A DNA stretch of 30,382 nucleotides from a virus, in the IMG/VR virus record IMGVR_UViG_3300024326_000626, positions 1-30,382 of that record. One strand, written 5' to 3'. The position numbers and the translations under genes were made by a program. The notes below the pieces were generated by a model that saw only the letters and a list, made by a program, of their open reading frames with translations, made no database searches and was not told the origin of the DNA. Each line of letters opens with the position of its first letter. Position 1 is the first letter of the stretch. Shown one piece after another: positions 19,342 to 26,125 of this stretch.

Positions 19342-21228
19342 ATGGCATTAAATTTAAAAGAAATATTCGAAAGCGATTCTGAAATTATCAGAATAAGCAA
19401 GTTAAATTATAATTTCGATCAATTATTATCAAATGGTGGAGGACCTCAAGGTCCTCAAGGAACTCAAGGTGTTACAGGTATTGCTGGACCAGTAGGTTCA
19501 ACTGGAGCTGCAGGACCTCAAGGACCTGCAGGAGCAGATGGAAGTAACGGAGTATCTTTAAACGTATGGGACACAGATCAAGAATATGACGATGGTGGTG
19601 GAGCAACCCCATCTGACTATTATATTATTAGACCATTTAATTTAGACGGGTCTCCTACAACAGACTTAAAAACTAGAATGATTTTAGGAGATGAAAGCGC
19701 ATTTAATGCTGCTGCAAATCTACCTAATTTTGAACCACTTGCTCTTTTAAATCTAATAATACCACAAGACCCTTCTGGAAATACAGAAGTTTCTAACCAT
19801 ATTGAAATACTTCATTCATCAACAGGTGCTGCTAAATATGCTATAAGAAGTGAATTTGTCGGAGCTGATACAACTTTTAAAATTACAGGAAATTCTACAC
19901 CAGGAGAAACTAATTTCATAATAGATATTCCAACAACGATTTCATTGAGTTCAGGAAATGCTAGTATTACAACAACTTCAGGTGACATAAATATAACAGG
20001 AGCTGCTGATATCTATACAAGTGCTGATGGAAATATAGAAATAAAATCAACAGGGGATGGAGACATAACCTTTGGTTCATTAAGTGGAAACATTGTTACT
20101 AATATTTTTGCAGAAGAAGATGTTATTATAACAGCAGGACAGTATATAGCATTAACTGCTACTGAAGATACTACAATAAACTCTAAAAATGCAACTATCA
20201 CTTCTACAGTAAGCAACACTTTAGTGGCACCTGATAATTTTTTAAATACAACAACGCCAAATGGTACGAATACTTTAACAGCATCGGGATATCAAGGTAG
20301 TAATAGATTAATTGCAGATGGTCCTTCAAGTATTAATGTAATTGATGCGAAATCATATAACGTTTTAAAAGTTGACGGTGTAGATAAGTTTAAAGTATCC
20401 AGTGGAATTAACACTTCTTCAGAAAGTATATTCTTTGATGATCCTGACGGAAGTCATGATAGTACATATTCTTCTGGAGATGGCGTTAGATGGAAAGAAG
20501 GAGGGGCATATAACCAAATAGATAGTACTACAGGATATTACGCTGCGCCTAATAATGGTTCTACTGATGCTGAAAGAACTTTATCAGATTATTACTGGGA
20601 AAAATCTATTATAGATTCATGTGTAATTAAAAATGCGAATGGTGCTGTTAGTTTACCATTTGGTAGTGGGAATGATGTTGGAGACTTTTCAAATTATGGC
20701 AATATTACAGCATCAGGTACTCCAACAAATTCAGATGCTTCTGAAATGGCTTACATAAAGGTTGGTAATAAAGTAGAATGTTGGGGTAAAGGAAACGTAG
20801 AAGTAAAAGCCAGTAATAGAAGTACATGGGCATCAAACTCAAATCCATTAGTAATTGATATTTTTGGAGTAGAGACTTTTCCATATACAAATGATGCTAA
20901 TTTTTATATAGATGTAGATATTACTTTAAATTCTGAAGGAACTACGCCATCAACAGATACCGATTATACTGTATCTGATTATACTCAAGTTGGTAGAATT
21001 TACCCAGGAAGTAACGAAATTTATTTATTTAATAAAGGATTTAAAGAAATTGGTGGGGTTGCAACATATTTTATGGAACCAATAAGAGCTGAAGATTTAA
21101 TAGACAGTGGTACTCCAAATGATCAGTTTATTCATTATTCTTTTAAGTTTTCAATACCAGTTGATTATAACTCATATAATAGATCCTACTATGATACAGC
21201 AGCGGGCGGCGCACCAGTTGGTTTATAA
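19342..21228 (+). CDS. Tail fibre with collagen-like repeat and beta-helix
   Basis: This is a 628-residue protein. Residues 34-70 are about 12 uninterrupted Gly-x-Y collagen triplets (GPQGPQGTQGVTGIAGPVG and onward), a common trimerising stem of phage fibres. The N-terminal 30 residues contain LNYNFDQLL, similar to the attachment pattern of the short fibre at 8517. Residues about 190-300 show regular short strands with Thr/Ile/Asp turns (NASITTTSGDINITGAADIY, DGDITFGSLSGN), as in the intertwined beta-helix of gp5/VgrG-like needles and fibres. The C-terminal about 230 residues form a likely globular head, including KVGNKVECWGKGNVEV, a pattern seen in receptor-binding tips. It follows the giant protein gene with one base between stop and start. 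It is the best candidate here for a receptor-binding fibre. Confidence 0.75.
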   Translation: MALNLKEIFESDSEIIRISKLNYNFDQLLSNGGGPQGPQGTQGVTGIAGPVGSTGAAGPQGPAGADGSNGVSLNVWDTDQEYDDGGGATPSDYYIIRPFNLDGSPTTDLKTRMILGDESAFNAAANLPNFEPLALLNLIIPQDPSGNTEVSNHIEILHSSTGAAKYAIRSEFVGADTTFKITGNSTPGETNFIIDIPTTISLSSGNASITTTSGDINITGAADIYTSADGNIEIKSTGDGDITFGSLSGNIVTNIFAEEDVIITAGQYIALTATEDTTINSKNATITSTVSNTLVAPDNFLNTTTPNGTNTLTASGYQGSNRLIADGPSSINVIDAKSYNVLKVDGVDKFKVSSGINTSSESIFFDDPDGSHDSTYSSGDGVRWKEGGAYNQIDSTTGYYAAPNNGSTDAERTLSDYYWEKSIIDSCVIKNANGAVSLPFGSGNDVGDFSNYGNITASGTPTNSDASEMAYIKVGNKVECWGKGNVEVKASNRSTWASNSNPLVIDIFGVETFPYTNDANFYIDVDITLNSEGTTPSTDTDYTVSDYTQVGRIYPGSNEIYLFNKGFKEIGGVATYFMEPIRAEDLIDSGTPNDQFIHYSFKFSIPVDYNSYNRSYYDTAAGGAPVGL

Positions 21229-21242
21229 TAAAATAAAAATAA

Positions 21243-22028
21243 ATGTTTAAGAAAATAGAAATAAAACCAATACACTTCATAGCAGCTATACTAGTACTGT
21301 TACTGTTGATGCTTATGCAGTGTAACAGGGTTAGTAAACTTAAACAAGAAAATGTTGCTTTAGAAAATAAAGTTGAAAGAATAAAAGGTAATGTTGAAGC
21401 AAGTGTAGATACTGTTGAAGTTTTTACTAATGATAATGGTTTTTATATTAGTGAAATAAAAGGGTATCAATTTACTGTTAAAGAATTGAAAAAAGAAAAT
21501 GTTGAATTGTTAGATAAATACAAGGACGCGTTAGAAGATGCTTTAAAATTAGAAAGATTAAATCAACTCTTACAGGCTCAAATAAATATAAAAGACGTAG
21601 ATACTGTTTGGGCTATAGTCAAAAACGATACTACTCTTATATTTTCAGATTCTACATTTTATGAAGATGATAATTGGCGAAAATTTACAGCTACTGTAGA
21701 TGTTTCTTTGAACGACACTGTAATTAAAGGAGCAATAGGAACTTTTGATTACGACCAAAATATAAAATTATATGCAGGTATAGAGACTGTAGATGGTATT
21801 AAAAAAGTTAATATTTCTACTAAATATCCTGGAATAACATTTAAAAACATTGAGGGTATTTCTATAGTAGAAGATGAACTTAATAAAATTAAAAAACAAA
21901 AAAGAGGTAGACTTTCTTTAGGAGTTGGAGGAGGTTATGGAATAACTTTTGGTAATAGTAATACTATATACCATGGACCACAAGTCGGGTTATTTTTAAC
22001 TTATTCACCTAAATGGCTACAATTTTAA
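21243..22028 (+). CDS. Membrane-anchored coiled-coil protein with C-terminal beta domain
   Basis: This is a 261-residue protein. A basic N terminus (MFKKIEIKPIH) is followed by one hydrophobic segment at about 12-26 (FIAAILVLLLLMLMQC), then a coiled coil at about 29-50 (VSKLKQENVALENKVERIKG) and a second at about 78-115. The middle carries D-T-V/D-T-T strand repeats, and the C terminus is SLGVGGGYGITFGNS ... GPQVGLFLTYSPKW. This layout resembles the DUF6808-type proteins I recall from Bacteroidota phages; the name is from memory. A signal-anchor plus periplasmic coiled coil is also the layout of inner-membrane spanins. The Cys at the end of the hydrophobic segment does not sit in a classical lipobox. 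It is possibly a lysis or envelope protein encoded amid tail genes. Confidence 0.6.
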   Translation: MFKKIEIKPIHFIAAILVLLLLMLMQCNRVSKLKQENVALENKVERIKGNVEASVDTVEVFTNDNGFYISEIKGYQFTVKELKKENVELLDKYKDALEDALKLERLNQLLQAQINIKDVDTVWAIVKNDTTLIFSDSTFYEDDNWRKFTATVDVSLNDTVIKGAIGTFDYDQNIKLYAGIETVDGIKKVNISTKYPGITFKNIEGISIVEDELNKIKKQKRGRLSLGVGGGYGITFGNSNTIYHGPQVGLFLTYSPKWLQF

Positions 22029-22043
22029 AAAGATAAATAATAT

Positions 22044-24044
22044 ATGGCACAATCATCTAGATATTTCAAGATAGACGAAGACGTACTTTTAGAATTTATA
22101 TACCATGATCAGGCTAATGCTACTGATTATGATATTGATGTTGATGATAATGGTAGCGAAATAAAAGTTTTAGATACTGTTGACGGAGACTATCTTTCTG
22201 CAAGACATTTAATACATGAACTAGGAAGTGATGTTGTAAATTTCGATGTTACTGAATCAGGTGGATATGTTGCTATAGAAAACTTTGCAGCTAGAACTTT
22301 ATTATTAGAAGCTGGAAAAACTTATAAATTTAATTTAAGTGCAGTTACACTGCCTTTAACATTTGATATTACTGGAAATAGTGTTGGTACTCCATACGAT
22401 GCAGTTACTCAAATTTATACTTATATACCTAACATTACAGGTTCCTATTTATATTCAATCACTGGTTTAACTGGTGGAAAAGTTACAGTTGCAAATACAG
22501 CTAACCCATTATTTGCAACTCCCGATGAAGAAACTGGAAATAGTATAAAAACAGGTTCTGGAACAATTGGAAGATATCATGGAGTTTCAGTTGGAGAAAA
22601 CAAATATGCTTTATTAGATAGCACGAATTCATTTATAAACGACCCTTCTTGGTTGGGTAGTGATTCTGCTGCTTTAGCAGCAAGTCAAGCAAATGCTACT
22701 TTAAATGTTAATTTTATTAGATATGATAAAATAAGACTTCATTTAAGAAATGGCTTTAGTTTTGCAGCTAGAGGAAAGCAGGGATTTTTATTCGAAGTTA
22801 AAACAGATAGAGATAATGAGGTTCAAAATTATTTAACTCAATTAGTTTACTTAAACACTTCTAATTTTGAGACAAAAAATCCAAAACCATTTATCATATC
22901 AGAAACTCTTTATACTAATTTTATTGAGGTAAAAGTTCCAACATTAGTTGGTCAATATCAAGATTTTGAAGATATATTTTATGGTGATGGAACATTAGGC
23001 TCTAGTAATGTTTTTCCTACTTCAAATTATAATATTTCATTTAAACTTATAAATACCCTTGAAGATAATGCAAGTATAGATTATTTTTATACAGGAGAAG
23101 AACAAAATGTTTTAATAAGTAGAGAAGATGAATTCCAAGATTTTACAGTAAAAGTTCAAGAATCTGCAGATGGAGATTACTTTGAAATATTTGGAGAAAA
23201 AGATGCAAGTGCTGCTGATTTCGAAGCGTATATTATTGATAGAATATTAAACTCAACTGCGGATATTTCAGTAATATTTGACATTACCGTTTTTGAAAAC
23301 GTAGGTACTGGTTTTATAGAAACTTATTCTACACAAATGACAAAAGTTGAAGATTGGGAAGAACCTATAGAGTTTAGACCTATTATTAAATTCTCAAATA
23401 CAGCGACAAGTTTTGCTATTGATGTTGTTATGAGAATCTATAATCAAACTGACAATACCCAAATAGTTAAAAATGCAAGTTTAACATATACAAACGCTGC
23501 TAAATATGGTAAAAAATTATTGAGAGTAAATATAAACTCTACTAACAATTTAACTAGAATCTATAATACATTACCAGATAGACAAGCAACTAGAAATACT
23601 GCACAGGTTTTAAACAGTGCTCTTCCAAAGGGACAGGTAAAATATACTCCTACTTTTATAGAAAGAATGGAAATTACAGCAACTCCTGAAAAAATAACAT
23701 TGGAAGATGGAACAGTTACAACTTTAGGAACTGAAGAGATTTTAAATATAGGACCTTTCGATACTTATATAAAGTTTTCTATCTCTAAAATAGAAGATGG
23801 TGAAACTAAGGCAATATCATTCCTAGAATCAGGAAATGTAAAGATGACATTTAATTCAGGTTTAAGTTTTAATAATGTAACTACATTTAAAGATGTTGAT
23901 GCTAGCAAAGGAGAAGTTTTATTTCAAATAAGTAAAGCCAATGCTTTAAAAGTTCAAGCGCTCACCAATAAAAATTACTATCTTTCTGTAGATAATGGTT
24001 CAACTGAAACTATGATTTACAAAGGTACATTTATAGCAATATGA
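22044..24044 (+). CDS. Virion structural protein, beta-rich
   Basis: This protein has 666 residues and no membrane segment. It is mostly beta-forming sequence with Gly/Asn/Thr turns. The N terminus (SSRYFKIDEDVLLEFIYHDQ) starts without a leader. Residues about 85-150 look like an Ig-like sandwich (LEAGKTYKFNLSAVTLPLTF). Residues 225-260 are more basic (RYDKIRLHLRNGFSFAARGK). The family is not recognised. Its stop overlaps the next start as ATGA (24041-24044), so it is probably co-translated with the tail-tube-fold protein, pointing to tail or baseplate assembly. Confidence 0.6.
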   Translation: MAQSSRYFKIDEDVLLEFIYHDQANATDYDIDVDDNGSEIKVLDTVDGDYLSARHLIHELGSDVVNFDVTESGGYVAIENFAARTLLLEAGKTYKFNLSAVTLPLTFDITGNSVGTPYDAVTQIYTYIPNITGSYLYSITGLTGGKVTVANTANPLFATPDEETGNSIKTGSGTIGRYHGVSVGENKYALLDSTNSFINDPSWLGSDSAALAASQANATLNVNFIRYDKIRLHLRNGFSFAARGKQGFLFEVKTDRDNEVQNYLTQLVYLNTSNFETKNPKPFIISETLYTNFIEVKVPTLVGQYQDFEDIFYGDGTLGSSNVFPTSNYNISFKLINTLEDNASIDYFYTGEEQNVLISREDEFQDFTVKVQESADGDYFEIFGEKDASAADFEAYIIDRILNSTADISVIFDITVFENVGTGFIETYSTQMTKVEDWEEPIEFRPIIKFSNTATSFAIDVVMRIYNQTDNTQIVKNASLTYTNAAKYGKKLLRVNINSTNNLTRIYNTLPDRQATRNTAQVLNSALPKGQVKYTPTFIERMEITATPEKITLEDGTVTTLGTEEILNIGPFDTYIKFSISKIEDGETKAISFLESGNVKMTFNSGLSFNNVTTFKDVDASKGEVLFQISKANALKVQALTNKNYYLSVDNGSTETMIYKGTFIAI

Positions 24045-24592
24045 TTTTAAACAGTAGAAATAATTTATTTGATTTTAGGTTTCCTAAAAACTTTATTCCA
24101 AAAGAAGTAGCGGAAAAGTATAAAAAGTATTTGCATAAAATTCCAGGAAACATGTTAGAAAACCCTATAGATTTTATCAATTACACAATACAGGAGGTTA
24201 ATTTACCAGGAATAAGTTTCGACCCAGTAACTCAAGCTGATAATGATGGAACTACAAGATATCATAGAGGTAGACTTCCAATACAAAATCTTATTGAGAG
24301 GCAATTTACTGTAAAGTTTCAATTGTTAGATGCTTACTTAAATTATTGGATATTAACTGATACTCTTTTATTTTATTATGCAGATGAAACTCCAGATAAA
24401 TATATCCCAGATGTTAAATTAAGAATATTAGATGCTGAAGGTTTAGGAGTTGCTAGTATTGGTTTTGAAAAACCTATCATGAATTCTATTTCAGATTTAA
24501 ACTTAAACTTGGCAGAAAATGTAGCAGAGTTTAATACATTTGAAGTAAATTTCTACTATAATATGTTTAACATAAAAATAGACTTAGATTAA
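24041..24592 (+). CDS. Possible tail-tube-fold protein
   Basis: This protein has 183 residues. The pattern YTIQEVNLPGISFDPV (about 47-62), then a strand FTVKFQLLDAYLNYWILTD (about 89-107), then KLRILDAEGLGVASIGFEKP (about 126-145), ISDLNLNL and a final FNTFEVNFYYNMF (about 164-176) resembles the tail tube family (T4 gp19 and its paralogues gp48/gp54 at the tube base). In that family a V-x-L-P-G loop, a central pair of long strands and a final F-x-V-x-F strand recur. The size is close to gp19 (163). The identification is from pattern, not from strong similarity. A tube-base adaptor like gp54 is an alternative, since the gene sits in a baseplate cluster rather than beside a sheath gene. Confidence 0.45.
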   Translation: MILNSRNNLFDFRFPKNFIPKEVAEKYKKYLHKIPGNMLENPIDFINYTIQEVNLPGISFDPVTQADNDGTTRYHRGRLPIQNLIERQFTVKFQLLDAYLNYWILTDTLLFYYADETPDKYIPDVKLRILDAEGLGVASIGFEKPIMNSISDLNLNLAENVAEFNTFEVNFYYNMFNIKIDLD

Positions 24593-24609
24593 AAACAAAT
24601 ATATAAATT

Positions 24610-24978
24610 ATGAAAACGTTTGTAAAATACTTGGAAGAAAATCAGGTAACTGAAAAAGAAATACAACTTCTTAATGAAGGACTTCAACAAGAATGGACGC
24701 CTGAATTAGAAGCTAAAGTTGATGAGGCAGTTGATTCTTTTTTAAATGAATATCGTGATGGAAACGGAGATTTAGATTTAGAAAGGTTTAATGAAGAAAT
24801 GACAAATGAAGGTCTCTTCGGTTCTATTGTTGGTGGTCTTACTGGTTTTGCTTTAGGAAAGTCCATGGGTAAAATGATTGCTAAAGTTTTAGGTATTGAC
24901 AAAGGTGTTCTCTATGATTTATTAACTTCAAGACTTGTAGGTACCGCTCTAGGTGCTACTATTGGAAAAAGATTTTAA
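24610..24978 (+). CDS. Small glycine-zipper protein
   Basis: This is a 122-residue protein. The N-terminal 65 residues are acidic and helical (FVKYLEENQVTEKEIQLLNE). From about residue 70 a Gly-rich amphipathic region begins (GLFGSIVGGLTGFALGKSMG) and ends in RLVGTALGATIGKRF, with Gly every four residues, as in glycine-zipper membrane segments. Such segments occur in pore-forming or ejected phage proteins and in holin-like proteins, but none is recognised here. It may be a short-lived membrane protein or an internal virion protein. The start ATG is preceded by TATAAATT, and the stop is separated by one base from the resolvase start. Confidence 0.6.
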   Translation: MKTFVKYLEENQVTEKEIQLLNEGLQQEWTPELEAKVDEAVDSFLNEYRDGNGDLDLERFNEEMTNEGLFGSIVGGLTGFALGKSMGKMIAKVLGIDKGVLYDLLTSRLVGTALGATIGKRF

Positions 24979-24979
24979 T

Positions 24980-25645
24980 ATGAATTTTATTACTATCGAC
25001 TTTTCTCTTAATTCTCCAGGAATCTGTATTTTTAATGATAAGAGTAAGAAGTATCACTTTATTTCGTATGTTAAAAAGAATGGTTCTAAAAAAGCTATAA
25101 AATTACAAGAAGAATTAGGAATGTTAGAAGAGGTTACTCTTGTCTTTCAACCTAATTTTGAAAAAGAGTTAGATTATTCTAGTGTAGAGTTAGGTAAAAT
25201 TAAAAGGTATGATGTTATGTCCAATGACATTATTAATCTTATTACACAAAACACTTTTAAAGATGATGGTTTCATGATTGCTTTTGAAGGAGTCAGTTAT
25301 GGGTCTAAAGGAGGAACTAATAATATTATTGATATGGCGAGTGCTGCATCTATTCTCAAGATAAAACTTCTCAAATACTTTAAACCCGAAGATATTCAAA
25401 CAGTTTCTCCTGCAACAATTAAGAAACATGCTGGAAAGGGCAATATGAATAAGAGAACTCTTTGGGATGTCTTTGTTGAAAATAGAACAGGAGAGGAATT
25501 TCTAGAAGAGAATAATTTTTGGAAGTTCTCGAAAAAACTTGAAGTGGGCAAGTCTGTTCCTAAACCCTTTGATGACCTTGTAGATGCCTTTTATCTTAAT
25601 AGTTTGTTAAGAACCCTGAAAGCTAATCTAACCTCTCCTTCCTAA
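24980..25645 (+). CDS. RuvC-type Holliday junction resolvase
   Basis: The resolvase has 221 residues from the chosen ATG at 24980, which lies one base after the previous stop. A longer in-frame start at 24953 would overlap the upstream gene and add eight residues before strand 1, so it is rejected. The RNase H-like fold motifs are present: strand 1 with D7 (FITIDFSLNSPGI), E103 (AFEGVSYGSKGG), and DDLVDA with D199 and D202, the last acidic pair of RuvC. SPATIKKHAGKGNMNK (143-158) matches the RuvC segment P-x-x-V-K...G-x-G-x-A-K. RuvC cuts four-way junctions symmetrically; in T4 that job belongs to the unrelated gp49 (endonuclease VII). The likely role is debranching of replicated DNA before packaging. 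It is the last gene of the structural block. Confidence 0.82.
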   Translation: MNFITIDFSLNSPGICIFNDKSKKYHFISYVKKNGSKKAIKLQEELGMLEEVTLVFQPNFEKELDYSSVELGKIKRYDVMSNDIINLITQNTFKDDGFMIAFEGVSYGSKGGTNNIIDMASAASILKIKLLKYFKPEDIQTVSPATIKKHAGKGNMNKRTLWDVFVENRTGEEFLEENNFWKFSKKLEVGKSVPKPFDDLVDAFYLNSLLRTLKANLTSPS

Positions 25646-25775
25646 AGACTTAAGTTATATAACACGTAGCGGCTTTTGTTTCAAAAATAATAAACTTTTT
25701 TTAAAATAAATGCCCTCAGATTTTTATTTGTCGTTTATTATGATTATATTTATACTATAACAAACTAAAACAAAG
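25646..25775 (+). other. Non-coding gap after the resolvase gene
   Basis: This is 130 bases of AT-rich sequence between the resolvase stop and the first tiny gene. It contains a 10-base palindrome GTTATATAAC (25654-25663) and a T-tract (25695-25702), but no convincing stem-plus-T terminator. I find no exact match to the Bacteroidota TAnnTTTG promoter element. Its 3' end is the first, imperfect copy of the A-rich start cassette. Confidence 0.4.
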
Positions 25776-25779
25776 ATGA
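25761..25779 (+). repeat. Start-codon cassette, copy 1 (imperfect)
   Basis: CAAACTAAAACAAAGATGA differs from copies 2 and 3 at the first positions and in CC versus CT. The ATG inside it is the start of the 57-residue gene. All three copies end in ACAAAGATGA, so this sequence probably serves as a translation initiation context. Confidence 0.7.
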
Positions 25780-25949
25780 TTAAAAGAAAAATAGCCGATT
25801 GGATGTATCGCTTCTGGTATAAAAACCACACTCATATATGGGTATATGAACCAGCATATGTGTTAAAATCAAATAGTGAAAACGTCAAATGTAAATTATG
25901 CGGTAAAACAACTACTAAAACAGAATTATTTAAACCAAAACAAAGATGA
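25776..25949 (+). CDS. Small CxxC protein
   Basis: This 57-residue protein begins MIKRKIADWMYRFWYKNHTH. It is basic and aromatic-rich (three Trp, five Tyr/Phe in the first half) with one CKLC pair near residue 40 that could form half of a zinc knuckle or a disulfide. It ends FKPKQR. The function is unknown. Its stop overlaps the start of the next tiny gene (ATGA), and both starts lie in the repeated A-rich cassette, which supports real translation. It probably belongs to the group of small accessory genes T4-like phages keep between functional blocks. Confidence 0.55.
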   Translation: MIKRKIADWMYRFWYKNHTHIWVYEPAYVLKSNSENVKCKLCGKTTTKTELFKPKQR

Positions 25950-25950
25950 G
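25932..25950 (+). repeat. Start-codon cassette, copy 2
   Basis: AAACCAAAACAAAGATGAG is an exact 19-base match to copy 3 at 26068-26086. It covers the last codons of the 57-residue gene and the ATG of the next gene. Confidence 0.85.
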
Positions 25951-26089
25951 TTTAGCAACATTATATTTAATTATTCAGACACCATTAGTAACAGCTTCAT
26001 TTTGCTTAGTAGCTTATCAAACTAGAATTTACTATAAACAAAAAAAGTTGCTCAAAGAAATGATAGAAAACCAAAACAAAGATGAGTGA
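25946..26089 (+). CDS. Small single-span membrane protein
   Basis: This is a 47-residue protein. After MSLAT comes a hydrophobic span of about 22 residues (LYLIIQTPLVTASFCLVAYQ), then a basic tail (RIYYKQKKLLKEMIENQNKD). The layout is typical of small phage inner-membrane proteins with the positive tail in the cytoplasm. The function is unknown; holin-like or host-takeover roles are possible. It starts inside the previous gene's stop (ATGA) and ends in another copy of the start cassette. Confidence 0.55.
   Translation: MSLATLYLIIQTPLVTASFCLVAYQTRIYYKQKKLLKEMIENQNKDE
26068..26086 (+). repeat. Start-codon cassette, copy 3
   Basis: This is an exact 19-base repeat of 25932-25950, again ending in an ATG (26082). 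Here the ATG opens only an 8-codon frame (MSETTLSR, stop at 26106-26108) that ends 17 bases before the tRNA-like gene. This may be a remnant of a third small gene cut short by loss or by insertion of the RNA genes. Confidence 0.8.
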
Positions 26090-26125
26090 AACAACTTTGT
26101 CTAGGTAGCATATAAAAATAAATAC

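Noticed and set aside
24953-24979. Upstream alternative start for the resolvase
   Set aside because: It would overlap the glycine-zipper gene and add residues before strand 1. The ATG at 24980 gives a typical RuvC N terminus one base after the previous stop.
25710-25760. Sixteen-codon hydrophobic frame (MPSDFYLSFIMIIFIL)
   Set aside because: It has a good A-rich start context, but it is too short and unsupported to call. It overlaps the region that would hold the promoter of the tiny genes.
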